A stretch of 64,000 nucleotides of DNA from Natronocella acetinitrilica (GTDB lineage Bacteria; Pseudomonadota; Gammaproteobacteria; Nitrococcales; Aquisalimonadaceae): the NCBI RefSeq assembly GCF_024170285.1, contig NZ_JALJXV010000010.1, positions 62,001 through 126,000 on the forward strand, written 5' to 3'. The position numbers were made by a program, and so were the translations under genes. This document shows positions 53,358 through 64,000 of the stretch, one piece after another. Under the pieces are notes generated by a model, which saw only the letters and a program-made list of their open reading frames with translations, had not been told where the DNA came from and ran no database searches. Numbering within the stretch: the first letter of the stretch is position 1; every line of letters starts with the position of its first letter.

Positions 53358-55580
53358 ATGCAGGTGGATCCGATAACAGGTAATAGGGAAGCTCTGACTG
53401 CCAGTAAACCGAAATATCTAGTCGTCGCGATCTATACGATTGTGGCGTTGTCCTATGTGGTGTGGCGTTCCGGCACGCTCAACCCTGACGCAATACTGTT
53501 TTCCGCCTCGGTCTTCGCGGCCGAACTCTTTGGCATCGGCACCATGCTGCTGCTGCTGCACATGTGCTGGCGGCTGCCCGACCGGAAAGCGCCTCCGCCA
53601 CCTCCCGGACTCACCGTGGACGTGTTCATCACCACGTACAATGAACCCGTGGATGTGGTCAGACGGACCCTGCTAGCCGCTGTGGGCATGAAATATCCCC
53701 ACATGACCTGGCTGCTCGATGACGGGGACCGGGAAGAAATGCGCGCGCTTGCACAGCGGCTCGGCTGCCTTTATCTGGGGCGCTCGGAAAACACGGACGC
53801 AAAAGCCGGTAACCTGAACAACGGACTCAAATACGGTACAGGTTCGATTGTGGCCCTGTTCGATGCCGACCACGCACCGCACAAGCGTTTTCTGCTGGAA
53901 ACGCTGGGCTACTTCCGGGACAGCCAGGTTGCGTTCGTGCAGACGCCGCAGGAGTTCTACAATCTCGACTCCTACCAGCATCGCGTCACGCGCAGGAAAA
54001 GAAACCTCTGGACCGAACAGTCACTGTTTTTCAACATCATCCAGCGTGGAAAGGATTACTGGAACGCGGCCTTTTTCTGCGGCAGCTGCGCCGTGTTGCG
54101 CCGCCGGGCCCTGGATGAAATCGGCGGCTTTGCAACCGGCTCGGTGACGGAGGATCTCCACACATCGTTGCGGCTTCATGAGAAAGGCTACGAATCGGTC
54201 TATCACCCGCACCCCCTGGCCTATGGCATTGCCGTCATCGACGTTGCCGAGTACATGCGTCAGCGGTTGCGTTGGGGCCAGGGGGCCATGCAGGTCTGGC
54301 GCCGTGAGCGCCTGTTGAGCAACACAAACCTCACCCTCCCGCAGCGACTGAATTACTTCTCCAGCATCATCACGTACTTCGATGGCTGGCAACGCGCGAT
54401 CTTCTATACGGTGCCCGCGTTCGCGCTTTTATCGGGCAAGTTGCCGATCAATATCACCGTGCTTGAATTCCTTCTGATCTTTCTGCCTTATCTGGCGGTG
54501 ACATTCTGGACCTTTGGCGTCATTACGCGGGGCCACAGTCACCTTTTTCTGGGTGAAGAGTACAATTTCGCCCGTTTTGCGGTTTTCTGCCAGTCCACTT
54601 TGGCCTTTTTCCGCCGACGCCTGCGCTTCGTGGTTTCCGCGAAGAAACGCAACCCGAGTCCGTCGACGCTCGCCCCGCTGTACCCGCAGATTTTCATCCT
54701 CCTGCTCAGTGCCGTAGCGATACCAGTGGGCATTTTCGTGCATTACCGAAGCGGGAATCTTGCGCTGGATGCACTGATCGCCAACATTTTCTGGTGCGGA
54801 CTGGTCATGAGCATCGCATTCAGCCTTCTGCGCTTTACCCGTGTTAACGCTCGTCATCGCAGGCAGGAGTATCGCTTCAGCATACCGACCTGTGCCCTGA
54901 TCAAGCTGGAGGGCCATTCCGAAAAGCTTGTGACCGTGGAAGACCTGTCCGCCCAGGGGTTCAGCTTTCATGGGGACTTGTCCGGGCCGGTGGAATCCGG
55001 CAAGAAGCTGACCGGATACCTCCACGTGCCCAGTGGGCCAATGCCGTTTCGCGGCTGGATTCGCAGCATTCGGCAGGCACCAACGGACTCGCGGCGGATA
55101 GCAGCGACATACGGCTGCGAGTTCGAAGCCCTGCCCGAGGAAGTCGTCAAGCAACTGGAGGCTTTTCTGCATGGCAATGATCTGCAGTGGCATTTCCTCA
55201 GGATTTCAGATCACACGCACAAGCTGCTGCGCCCCAACGGGCCGGATGCGCTGGAAGAGAGCAAAGGGGCGCTGTTTGCCAATGTAGGACATTGGCAATG
55301 CTGCACTTATTCCCGACCCGTCGAGTTAACTTTGCGCGAATTCCAGGGGGTTGTCTCGTCCGCCGGTGTGGGCCCCGATGAAGACAGGAAAATGGTGCTG
55401 ATGCAGGAGGTTCCCGAAGGCACCAGCGTCATGATCACAGTAGGAGGCAGCGACGACACGCAGGAACTCTTCGGCGAAGTCACGGAAGACGGGAGAGTCG
55501 AGACCGCGGATGGCCCGGTTTATCTCTACACGCTTCAAAACGTCCGGAGCATGACGACATGGAAACGTTCTTCCGCATGA
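53358..55580 (+). CDS. BcsA-like processive glycosyltransferase with PilZ domain
   Basis: A 740-aa inner-membrane GT2 enzyme. The order is two N-terminal membrane helices, then the GT-A domain with DVFITTYNEP (about 91-100), the ALFDADHAPHKRFLL metal site (about 170), TEDLHTSLRLH (about 265) and QRLRWGQGAMQVWRR (about 304). Several membrane helices follow, then a PilZ domain (about 500-600) with R-R-Q-E-Y-R and DLSAQGFSF for c-di-GMP binding. The extra C-terminal part (about 610-740) is unassigned. It makes a beta-glucan-type polymer, likely switched on by c-di-GMP. No bcsB or bcsC lies beside it. Confidence 0.85.
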   Translation: MQVDPITGNREALTASKPKYLVVAIYTIVALSYVVWRSGTLNPDAILFSASVFAAELFGIGTMLLLLHMCWRLPDRKAPPPPPGLTVDVFITTYNEPVDVVRRTLLAAVGMKYPHMTWLLDDGDREEMRALAQRLGCLYLGRSENTDAKAGNLNNGLKYGTGSIVALFDADHAPHKRFLLETLGYFRDSQVAFVQTPQEFYNLDSYQHRVTRRKRNLWTEQSLFFNIIQRGKDYWNAAFFCGSCAVLRRRALDEIGGFATGSVTEDLHTSLRLHEKGYESVYHPHPLAYGIAVIDVAEYMRQRLRWGQGAMQVWRRERLLSNTNLTLPQRLNYFSSIITYFDGWQRAIFYTVPAFALLSGKLPINITVLEFLLIFLPYLAVTFWTFGVITRGHSHLFLGEEYNFARFAVFCQSTLAFFRRRLRFVVSAKKRNPSPSTLAPLYPQIFILLLSAVAIPVGIFVHYRSGNLALDALIANIFWCGLVMSIAFSLLRFTRVNARHRRQEYRFSIPTCALIKLEGHSEKLVTVEDLSAQGFSFHGDLSGPVESGKKLTGYLHVPSGPMPFRGWIRSIRQAPTDSRRIAATYGCEFEALPEEVVKQLEAFLHGNDLQWHFLRISDHTHKLLRPNGPDALEESKGALFANVGHWQCCTYSRPVELTLREFQGVVSSAGVGPDEDRKMVLMQEVPEGTSVMITVGGSDDTQELFGEVTEDGRVETADGPVYLYTLQNVRSMTTWKRSSA

Positions 55581-56275
55581 CACTGTGCCGAGGGCTTGCC
55601 TGTGCACTCGCCGCAGTGGCCGCTCTGGAGGCTAGCCCAGTCAAGGCCGACTGGATGTTGCTTGGTGGAGCGGAGGAGGTGTTCGATGGCCGCTTTGCCC
55701 AGGTAACCGCATTGTTTCCGTTCTCGGGGCAGTTGGGAAACGGGTTCGTTCACCGCTACAGCGTCAGCTATATCGGCTACGAGTATCCGGTGGAAGACGA
55801 CGTCGTAGAGGCGGATAGCTGGGGTGGCTCCGTGGCAATCGGTTACCAAATTCCGGTGCCCAACGGCTGGCTGGGCTTTGGCGCGGGGGCCGCCTACCGC
55901 AATACGCATTACACCCCGTCCCAGCCGGACAATCCGCAGGAGGGCTCGAGCATCGTCGCCCAGGTCGATATTGATGCAGGCCTGCTGCACGCAAACCGTT
56001 TGCTGTACGCGACGAGTATCAGCTATACGCCGCGTTATCGCGCCTATTGGGGGCGTGCCAGGGTGCTTGTGAGAACCAGCCCGAGGACTTTGCTGGGCCC
56101 CGAATTCGTTGCCCATGGCGACCGCGACTATGACGCACGGCAATTCGGCCTTGCGCTGCAGCTCAACCGGGTTGTCGGACCACTGGAGCTCGTGATCAAA
56201 GCCGGCACCAAACGCATACGGGATGGCGAGAGTGGCGCTTACGGTGGGGTCGAGTTTCTCCGTCACTTCAATTGA
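55559..56275 (+). CDS. BcsS-like outer-membrane protein
   Basis: A 238-aa protein with signal peptide (LACALAAVAALEASPVKA). The beta-strand-rich body has alternating aromatic residues; LGPEFVAHGDRDYDARQFGL near the C-terminus matches the cellulose biosynthesis protein BcsS family, and the end GGVEFLRHFN is a typical terminal strand. It overlaps the glycosyltransferase by 22 nt and has GGAG 6 nt before its ATG. It is probably an outer-membrane barrel involved in polymer export or anchoring. Confidence 0.72.
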   Translation: METFFRMTLCRGLACALAAVAALEASPVKADWMLLGGAEEVFDGRFAQVTALFPFSGQLGNGFVHRYSVSYIGYEYPVEDDVVEADSWGGSVAIGYQIPVPNGWLGFGAGAAYRNTHYTPSQPDNPQEGSSIVAQVDIDAGLLHANRLLYATSISYTPRYRAYWGRARVLVRTSPRTLLGPEFVAHGDRDYDARQFGLALQLNRVVGPLELVIKAGTKRIRDGESGAYGGVEFLRHFN

Positions 56276-56443
56276 AGTACGCGAAACGCTGTCCTGCCGG
56301 TCGGATGCGGCGGCGGGGCGAACGCCGGCGCCTGACGGTTGTCTCGAAGGGACGACAGGCGTCATGCTCAGTAGCGTAGGTTTTCATTTCAGGCCGGTGC
56401 CTCAGCGTCACCTCGCTGCGGCATGCACGGCAAGGAGTCGTTC

Positions 56444-59290
56444 ATGCAAGCCCCTTATCCGGATCTGCTCGAAGCGCTCGCAGAAGTCATACCTTCCCAG
56501 AGACTGAGTACCGACCCGCTTCGGGTCCTTGCCTACGGCACGGATGCCAGCTTCTACCGCCTGATTCCTAAGGCCGTGGTGCATGTGAATACCGGCGAGG
56601 AAGTGCGGAGCGTGCTACGGGAGTGTCGCGAGCGACAGGTGCCGGTGACGTTTCGCGCGGCCGGGACGTCGCTGTCGGGGCAGGCGGTTACCGATTCGAT
56701 ACTGATCAAGCTCGGGCTCACCTGGCGCAGCGCAGACGTCCTCGAGGACGGGCAGGCCATTCGGCTTGACCCGGGTGTGATCGGTGCCGATGCCAATCGA
56801 ATCCTGGCGCCTTACGGCCGCAAGATCGGACCGGATCCGGCCTCCATCGGTGCCTGCATGGTGGGTGGGATTGCCGCGAACAATGCATCCGGTATGTGCT
56901 GCGGAACATCGCAGAACAGCTACCGCACCGTGCGGGATATCCACGTCACCCTGGTGGACGGAACGGTACTCGATACGGCTGATCCGAACAGCGTCGCACG
57001 GTTTCGCCGTGACCGGGCCGAGCTGATCTCCGGCCTGGAGCAACTGGGTCGGGAAACGCGCGAGAACAGTGAGCTGGCGGACAGGATTCGTCACAAGTAT
57101 CGCCTCAAGAACACGGTGGGCTATGCCCTCAACAGCCTGGTGGATTTCGAGGACGGTATCGAGATCCTGAAGCACCTGATGATCGGTTCCGAGGGAACGC
57201 TGGGTTTCATCAATTCCATCACCTACGACACCGTGCCGGACGAAGCGCTGAAGGCTGCCGCGCTGATCGTTTTCCCCGACATGGCCGCGGCCTGTCGGGC
57301 GACTGCGGCCCTGAAGCAACTGCAGGAGACCCCGGTGGCCGCCGTGGAGCTCATGGATCGGGCATCCATGCGCTCGGTGGAAAACATTCGCGGGCTGGAG
57401 AGCCTGCTGCAGGGGCTGCCGGAGGACGCGGCCGCCCTGCTGGTGGACGTGCGCGCCGAGGACGAGACAACGTTGAGCGGCCGGGTCGACGCCGTGAACC
57501 GCGCGCTGGCGCAGATCAGCACGATCAACAGCATCGAGTTCACCCGGGATGCCAAGACCTATGCCCTGTACTGGAACATGCGGAAAGGCATGTTTCCGGC
57601 CGTCGGTGCCGTGCGTGATGCTGGCACCACGGTGCTGATCGAGGATGTGGCCTTCCCCATGGACAGGCTGGAGGCCGGTGTTGGTGAGCTGATCGCCATG
57701 CTTCGCCGCCACGGTTACGACAACGCCATCCTGTTCGGGCATGCCCTTGAAGGTAACCTGCATTTCGTCTTTCCCCAGGGCTTCGACGACCCGGCTGAGG
57801 TCGCCCGCTACGACGGCATGATGCGTGATCTGGCGGAGCTGGTGGGGGTGAAGTACGGCGGCTCCCTCAAGGGCGAGCACGGCACCGGCCGGAACATGGC
57901 GCCCTTCGTGGAGCTGGAGTGGGGCGCCGACGCCTACGCGCTGATGTGGAAGATCAAGGAAGTGTTCGACCCGGAGAACCTGCTCAACCCCGACGTCATC
58001 CTCAGTCGCAATCCGACACTGCACCTGGAAAACCTGAAGCCGCTGCCGGCGGCAGATCCGCTGGTGGACAAGTGCATCGAATGCGGTTTCTGTGAGCCGG
58101 TCTGCCCATCGAAGGACCTGACTCTCACTCCACGCCAGCGGATCGTGATCCGCCGGGAGATTGCGCGCCTGGAGCGCAGTGGCGACGATCCGGACCGGCT
58201 GCGGGCGCTGTGGGACAGCTATGCCTACGATGGTATCGAGACTTGTGCGGCCACCGGGCTCTGCGCCATGCCGTGCCCCGTGGATATCAACACCGGCGAC
58301 CTGATCCGCAAGCTGCGCGCCGAGGCTGGCGCCTCAAAGGCGGGCCGGGCCGCTTTTGCCGGCAAACACTTCGCTGGCATGACCGCCACCGCCCGGGGCG
58401 CACTGCGGACTGCGAACCTGGTGCATCGTGCGGTGGGAACCGGCGCCATGGGGCGAATCACGGGGATTGTCCGCCGAGTCTCCGGTCATCGCGTTCCCCA
58501 GTGGTTGCCGTCCATGCCCAATGCGCCGGCGGTTGGGGTGCTCGCTGGGAAGGGCGAATCCAGCCAATCTGAAGCGCATGCCGGTACCGTTGTCTACCTG
58601 CCGTCCTGCGCCACGCGGATGTTCGGCGCGTCGCGCCAGGAACCGGATGACCGCTCGACGCTGGATCTGACGCTCACGGTGCTGCACAAGGCGGGCTATC
58701 AGGTGGTCATCCCTGAGGGGGTACATGGCCTTTGCTGCGGCATGGCATTCGAGTCCAAGGGGCAGTTCGCCGAGGCCGACCGCAAGGCCGACGAACTGAA
58801 CACGGCCCTGCTCAAGGCCTCTGATCAGGGCCGCCTGCCGATTCTCTGTGATACCAGCCCCTGCGCCATGCGCATGGGAAACACGCTGAGTGAAAAGCTG
58901 GATCTCCATGAGCCGGTGGTGTTCATCCACGACCACGTGCTGCCGCGACTGGAGATCACCCCGAAGCAGGAGCCCATCGCTGTTCATGTTACCTGCTCGA
59001 GCAGCAAGATGGGGCTCGGCCAGACCTTCGTGGCAGTCGCCAGGGCTTGCGCGAAAGAGGTGAGGTTGCCGCCGGATATCCAGTGCTGCGGATTCGCAGG
59101 TGACAAGGGCTTTCAGACGCCGGCGTTGAATCAGTCAGCCCTGCGGACACTGGAGCAGCAGGTGCGCGGCTGCGTTGCCGGCTACTCCAACTCCCGGACC
59201 TGTGAGATCGGCCTGACGGCGAGCAGCGGGATCCCGTATCGATCCATACTGGCGCTGGTTGACGAGGTCAGTTCGGACCCCCCTCGATGA
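56444..59290 (+). CDS. Fused FAD / Fe-S D-2-hydroxyacid (D-lactate type) dehydrogenase
   Basis: A 948-aa flavoprotein. The N-terminal FAD-binding PCMH domain (about 30-250) has RAAGTSLSGQAV and GPDPASIGACMVGGIAANN; the substrate-side FAD-oxidase C domain is about 290-530. Two [4Fe-4S] motifs follow, CIECGFCEPVC (about 545) and CAATGLCAMPC (about 603). The C-terminal half carries two CCG motifs (GLCCGMAFESKG, IQCCGFAGDKGF), as in GlcF/LldE. It oxidises D-lactate or a similar acid and passes electrons to quinone or cytochrome. The start at 56444 follows AAGGAG; the ATG at 56423 is too early for this site. Confidence 0.88.
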   Translation: MQAPYPDLLEALAEVIPSQRLSTDPLRVLAYGTDASFYRLIPKAVVHVNTGEEVRSVLRECRERQVPVTFRAAGTSLSGQAVTDSILIKLGLTWRSADVLEDGQAIRLDPGVIGADANRILAPYGRKIGPDPASIGACMVGGIAANNASGMCCGTSQNSYRTVRDIHVTLVDGTVLDTADPNSVARFRRDRAELISGLEQLGRETRENSELADRIRHKYRLKNTVGYALNSLVDFEDGIEILKHLMIGSEGTLGFINSITYDTVPDEALKAAALIVFPDMAAACRATAALKQLQETPVAAVELMDRASMRSVENIRGLESLLQGLPEDAAALLVDVRAEDETTLSGRVDAVNRALAQISTINSIEFTRDAKTYALYWNMRKGMFPAVGAVRDAGTTVLIEDVAFPMDRLEAGVGELIAMLRRHGYDNAILFGHALEGNLHFVFPQGFDDPAEVARYDGMMRDLAELVGVKYGGSLKGEHGTGRNMAPFVELEWGADAYALMWKIKEVFDPENLLNPDVILSRNPTLHLENLKPLPAADPLVDKCIECGFCEPVCPSKDLTLTPRQRIVIRREIARLERSGDDPDRLRALWDSYAYDGIETCAATGLCAMPCPVDINTGDLIRKLRAEAGASKAGRAAFAGKHFAGMTATARGALRTANLVHRAVGTGAMGRITGIVRRVSGHRVPQWLPSMPNAPAVGVLAGKGESSQSEAHAGTVVYLPSCATRMFGASRQEPDDRSTLDLTLTVLHKAGYQVVIPEGVHGLCCGMAFESKGQFAEADRKADELNTALLKASDQGRLPILCDTSPCAMRMGNTLSEKLDLHEPVVFIHDHVLPRLEITPKQEPIAVHVTCSSSKMGLGQTFVAVARACAKEVRLPPDIQCCGFAGDKGFQTPALNQSALRTLEQQVRGCVAGYSNSRTCEIGLTASSGIPYRSILALVDEVSSDPPR

Positions 59291-59294
59291 TCGA

Positions 59295-59330
59295 GCTCTT
59301 GTCTCTCATGGGCGACAAGAGCGCATCTTT
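59295..59330 (+). terminator. Terminator after the dehydrogenase gene
   Basis: GCTCTTGTC (59295-59303) and GACAAGAGC (59314-59322) are a perfect 9-bp inverted repeat, followed by a T-rich ATCTTTG tract. It starts 4 bp after the stop codon. Confidence 0.65.
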
Positions 59331-59501
59331 GTTTCTGATTTGAAACACATTTTGTTTGGCTTTCCGACAAACTTCCATGGGCCTTCCGCCACTGCCTTCG
59401 AAGTTGTGGACGGGTTCACGCTTGCCCGATGAAGCGCTGGTTACACTGCGGAGCATCCAAGAAAACATAAACCGCCTGTCGGTTGTTCCATGGAGAAACG
59501 G

Positions 59502-59815
59502 ATGCTCAATCGTGTCGTCTACATGCCCCTCGAGTCGGTCTCCGTTGACGCTGCCCTGGCTCGACCGGTGCATGATCCCGCCGGGCATGTGTTGGCCGGC
59601 GAAGGGCAGGTACTTTCCAGCCGCCTACGCCAGCGTCTGCAGCAACGCGGCATCACCATGGTGCCGGTGTGTGAGTTGCTCTCCGACGAGGCAGTGGCCC
59701 GTCGCCGCGCCGCCCTCGAAGAGTCGTATGACCACCTATTCCGGCATTGGCGGACGACACCATGCATGCGGCAATTACGCCGCCTACTGACAGAGCATCG
59801 GGTCGGTAACACGCA

Positions 59816-59819
<4 letters not shown>
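59502..59819 (+). CDS. Small DUF3391-like protein linked to an HDOD regulator
   Basis: A 105-aa protein (MLNRVVYMPLESVSVDAALA ...). The pattern ALARPVHDPAGHVLAGEGQVLS and LRQRLQQRGITMVPV resembles the small N-terminal DUF3391-like domain that precedes HD-GYP/HDOD domains. The ATG at 59502 is chosen because GGAG lies 6 nt before it; the earlier in-frame ATG at 59490 would cover this ribosome site. The stop overlaps the GTG start of the HDOD gene, so the two likely form a split regulator. Confidence 0.62.
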
Positions 59820-61921
<2,102 letters not shown>

Positions 61922-61929
<8 letters not shown>

Positions 61930-62194
61930 TGTCCTTGCCTCCACGCTCCAGGTAGCGGGCGAAGCCCACGGCAGCCATGAAACCGGTCAGCGCCAGCACC
62001 AGGGCGACATCAAGAAACTGTGGGCGATCCCAGGCAATTGCGTAGGTGACGATGAAGGCCACGGTGATTACTGCGATCAGCTCCAGCGCGACCACGCGGT
62101 CGGGGAGCGACGGCCCCTGCGCGAGACGCACGAAGGCGAGAATGATTGCCGCGGAGAGCAGCAAGAATGTCAGTGTGATGACCCAGGCAGACAC
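61922..62194 (-). CDS. mrpF: Mrp Na+/H+ antiporter subunit F
   Basis: A 90-aa protein with three helices and the family's FVRLAQGPSLPDRVVALELI motif near residue 25. It lies 10 nt downstream of mrpE and overlaps mrpG. Length matches MnhF/MrpF. Confidence 0.92.
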
Positions 62195-62204
62195 GTTCGA
62201 CCCC

Positions 62205-62678
62205 TCAGCTTAGCAGCTTGATGACGCGGCGTTCCATGTGTTTGAGATCGGCGACGAGCTGCTCCTCGTCGTCGATGTACATGGCGTGGATGAACAGCAT
62301 ACGGCGGTCATTGGACACATCCAGGCTCAGCGTGCCCGGCGTGAACGTCACCAGGTTGGCAAAGATGGTGATGGCAGCGTCGGATTGCGCGTCCAGTGGT
62401 AGCCCGATCACCCCCGGCTTCATCGAATGGGTGGGGGTCAGCACTTCGTAGGCGACGCGCATATTGGATTTCAGCAGTTCCCAGATGTAGTAGCACGTGA
62501 AGCTGATGATCTGGGGGATTTTCTGGATATAACCCATGCGGCGGCCTGTGCCGGCGGCCACCAGCCAGAGCACCATATAGCCGAAGATGAAGCCCGCGAG
62601 CATGCCGGGTGCCGAGAAGTTGCCCGTCAGCGTCAACCAGACCAGGGCCAGCATGATATTCCAGACGAACCAGATCAT
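62205..62678 (-). CDS. mrpE: Mrp Na+/H+ antiporter subunit E
   Basis: A 157-aa protein with two to three N-terminal helices and a soluble C-terminal domain holding [19 protein letters not shown], the MnhE/MrpE hallmark. It overlaps mrpD by 4 nt (ATGA at 62675-62678). Confidence 0.92.
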   Translation of the reverse strand: MIWFVWNIMLALVWLTLTGNFSAPGMLAGFIFGYMVLWLVAAGTGRRMGYIQKIPQIISFTCYYIWELLKSNMRVAYEVLTPTHSMKPGVIGLPLDAQSDAAITIFANLVTFTPGTLSLDVSNDRRMLFIHAMYIDDEEQLVADLKHMERRVIKLLS

Positions 62679-64000
62679 GGCGTCACCCCCAGCACAGCTT
62701 CAATATAGGCCGTTGGGTCAAGCAGTTGTTCCGCCGAGGCGTGGGCCAGCTCGTAGATTGGCTGCGCACCCAGGCCTATGAACAGTGTAATCACCGCCAG
62801 ACAGAAAATCGGCACAACCATCAGCGCAAGGCTGCGATCGGTGAGTGTTTTCTCGAAGTTCGCCGCGCGTTCGGCGTGCTCCTCTGGTTGCGCCTTCCAG
62901 AAGGCCTCGGCCCAGATCTTGATCATGGAATACAGCGTGAGCAGGCCCACCACCAGCGCTACTGCGACGATACCCCAGCTCTCGGCCTCGACGCCGGCGC
63001 GGATGATGATGTACTTGCCGAAAAAGCCCGACAGCGGCGGCAGCCCCGCCAGGGATAGCGCCGGCACCAGGAACAGCAGGCCCAGCCACGGCTTGGTGCG
63101 CCACAGCCCGCCGATCTCCTTCAGTTCGTAGCTGCCACGCAGGAAGTACACCACGCCGCCCACGAGGAACAGATTCGCCTTCACGATGATGTGGTGCATG
63201 ATGTAGAACACACCACCCACCAGGGCCAGCGGCGTGTAGATCGCGAGCCCCATGATCATGTAGCCGATCTGGCTGACAATGTGAAATGACAGGATGCGGC
63301 GGATCTCGTAGTGGGCCGCGGCACCCAGCACCCCGGTAATCATGGTGAAGCCCGCCATCCACAGCAGTAGTTCGTGGGTGTAGCCCACATCGTGGCTGAA
63401 CAGCAGGGTGAAGAAGCGATACAGGGCGTAGACACCCACCTTGGTGAGCAGCCCGGCGAACAGGGCCGACACGGCGATGGGCGGCGTGTGGTAGGCCGCC
63501 GGCAGCCAGAAGAAAAGCGGGAAGGCCGCCGCCTTGATGCCGAATGACACCAGGTAGAGCATCGCGACCACGGTGACCAGCCCCTGGTTCTCAACCTCCG
63601 GCAGTTTCACCGCCAGGTCCGCCATGTTCAGCGTGCCGGTCATGCCGTAGGTCAGGCCCACTGCCACCAGCAACAGAATGGACGAGAGCAGGTTCAGGGT
63701 GACGTACTTGATCGCGCCTTCCATCTGGCCGCGCTCGCCACCCAGGATCAGCAGCGCGAATGACGCAACCAGCAGCACTTCCACCCAGACATAGAGGTTG
63801 AAGATGTCACCGGTGAGGAAGGCGCCGCAGACGCCGGCCAGCAGCAGGTGCATCAGCGGGTAGTAGCCAAAGGACTCGTGATCCTCGCTGATCGACGCCA
63901 GCGAATAGACGGCCACGGCAAAACCCATGATGCCGGCGAGTACCGTCATGATGGCGCCGAGCAGGTCCGACACCAGCACGATGCCGAAGGGTGCCGGCCA
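62675..64000 (-). CDS. mrpD: Mrp Na+/H+ antiporter subunit D (5' part beyond the window)
   Basis: The visible about 441 residues belong to a NuoL/M/N-like proton/sodium channel subunit. The frame continues past 63979 to the window edge ([15 protein letters not shown]), so the first helices are missing. Landmarks: the lysine/glutamate helices of the antiporter core ([20 protein letters not shown], with the conserved E in VEVLL), [14 protein letters not shown], and the [12 protein letters not shown] lysine-equivalent region. MrpD is preceded by MrpA-C in complete operons, expected to the right. Confidence 0.9.
   Translation of the reverse strand, partial: WPAPFGIVLVSDLLGAIMTVLAGIMGFAVAVYSLASISEDHESFGYYPLMHLLLAGVCGAFLTGDIFNLYVWVEVLLVASFALLILGGERGQMEGAIKYVTLNLLSSILLLVAVGLTYGMTGTLNMADLAVKLPEVENQGLVTVVAMLYLVSFGIKAAAFPLFFWLPAAYHTPPIAVSALFAGLLTKVGVYALYRFFTLLFSHDVGYTHELLLWMAGFTMITGVLGAAAHYEIRRILSFHIVSQIGYMIMGLAIYTPLALVGGVFYIMHHIIVKANLFLVGGVVYFLRGSYELKEIGGLWRTKPWLGLLFLVPALSLAGLPPLSGFFGKYIIIRAGVEAESWGIVAVALVVGLLTLYSMIKIWAEAFWKAQPEEHAERAANFEKTLTDRSLALMVVPIFCLAVITLFIGLGAQPIYELAHASAEQLLDPTAYIEAVLGVTP

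Noticed and set aside
56615-58024. 469-codon minus-strand frame over the dehydrogenase gene
   Set aside because: Antisense to the FAD domain of a conserved enzyme; translation is His/Gly/Gln-rich and lacks family features.

Overview
The window looks like the chromosome of a GC-rich, probably halophilic or alkaliphilic gammaproteobacterium; an Ectothiorhodospiraceae-type host is my best guess. The reasons are a single-domain voltage-gated sodium channel with a TLESWS filter, an Mrp Na+/H+ antiporter operon, a Pseudomonas-type minor pilin operon and an RND/TolC efflux operon. The taxon is inferred from gene content and composition only.

Left chromosomal arm (1-21119): end of a DUF445 gene; NavBac channel; leftward tripartite efflux operon (adaptor, RND pump, TolC); ProQ-family RNA-binding protein; M48-like/YugP-type zinc protease; two membrane proteins; MgtE magnesium channel; undecaprenyl-diphosphate phosphatase UppP; then a leftward type IV pilus operon fimU/T-pilV-pilW-pilX-pilY1-pilE plus a second FimT-like pseudopilin. 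A dispersed palindromic repeat (core GGTGCGTTA...TAACGCACC) fills the intergenic spaces at 1.3, 9.3 and 12.5 kb.

Island (about 21146-50487): a 29.3-kb element sits in the 3' end of a tRNA-Thr(CGT) gene. It is bounded by a perfect 52-bp direct repeat: the tRNA 3' half at 21146-21197 and its copy at 50436-50487. The right end carries a tyrosine integrase, a 53-aa AlpA/Xis-like protein and a P4-type primase-helicase. The left and central parts carry a complete DNA phosphorothioation system, dndA divergent from dndBCDE, with a Dnd-associated methyltransferase-like gene. A separate AT-rich cassette follows: a 50-aa ORF, a protein with RpoA-CTD-like and sigma-70 region 4 segments, a PLD-nuclease/helicase of the phosphorothioation restriction type, a 61-aa small protein, a second DndD-like SMC ATPase and a Dnd-associated protein. 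This is a helicase/ATPase-type effector set in place of DndFGH and resembles in content the published DndCDEA-PbeABCD arrangement; the one-to-one gene match is my inference. The rest holds a uracil-DNA-glycosylase-fold protein, an unknown 552-aa protein, two paralogous HTH proteins, a zinc-ribbon membrane protein, and wrecked genes (IS3-family pieces, an HNH endonuclease, an EEP nuclease).

Right chromosomal arm (50488-64000): a PIN toxin/DUF6364 antitoxin pair followed by a second 15-nt tRNA T-arm fragment; a secreted alpha-helical protein divergent from a BcsA-like, PilZ-containing glycosyltransferase with a BcsS-like outer-membrane protein; a fused FAD/Fe-S D-2-hydroxyacid dehydrogenase; a small protein plus HDOD regulator; and, on the opposite strand, mrpD(partial)-E-F-G with nadC coupled at its end.

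How it fits together: DndA supplies sulfur and DndC-DndD-DndE insert it into the DNA backbone. DndB probably represses the divergent promoters. The second cassette is expected to act on unmodified invading DNA. The integrase, Xis and primase module makes the package mobile.
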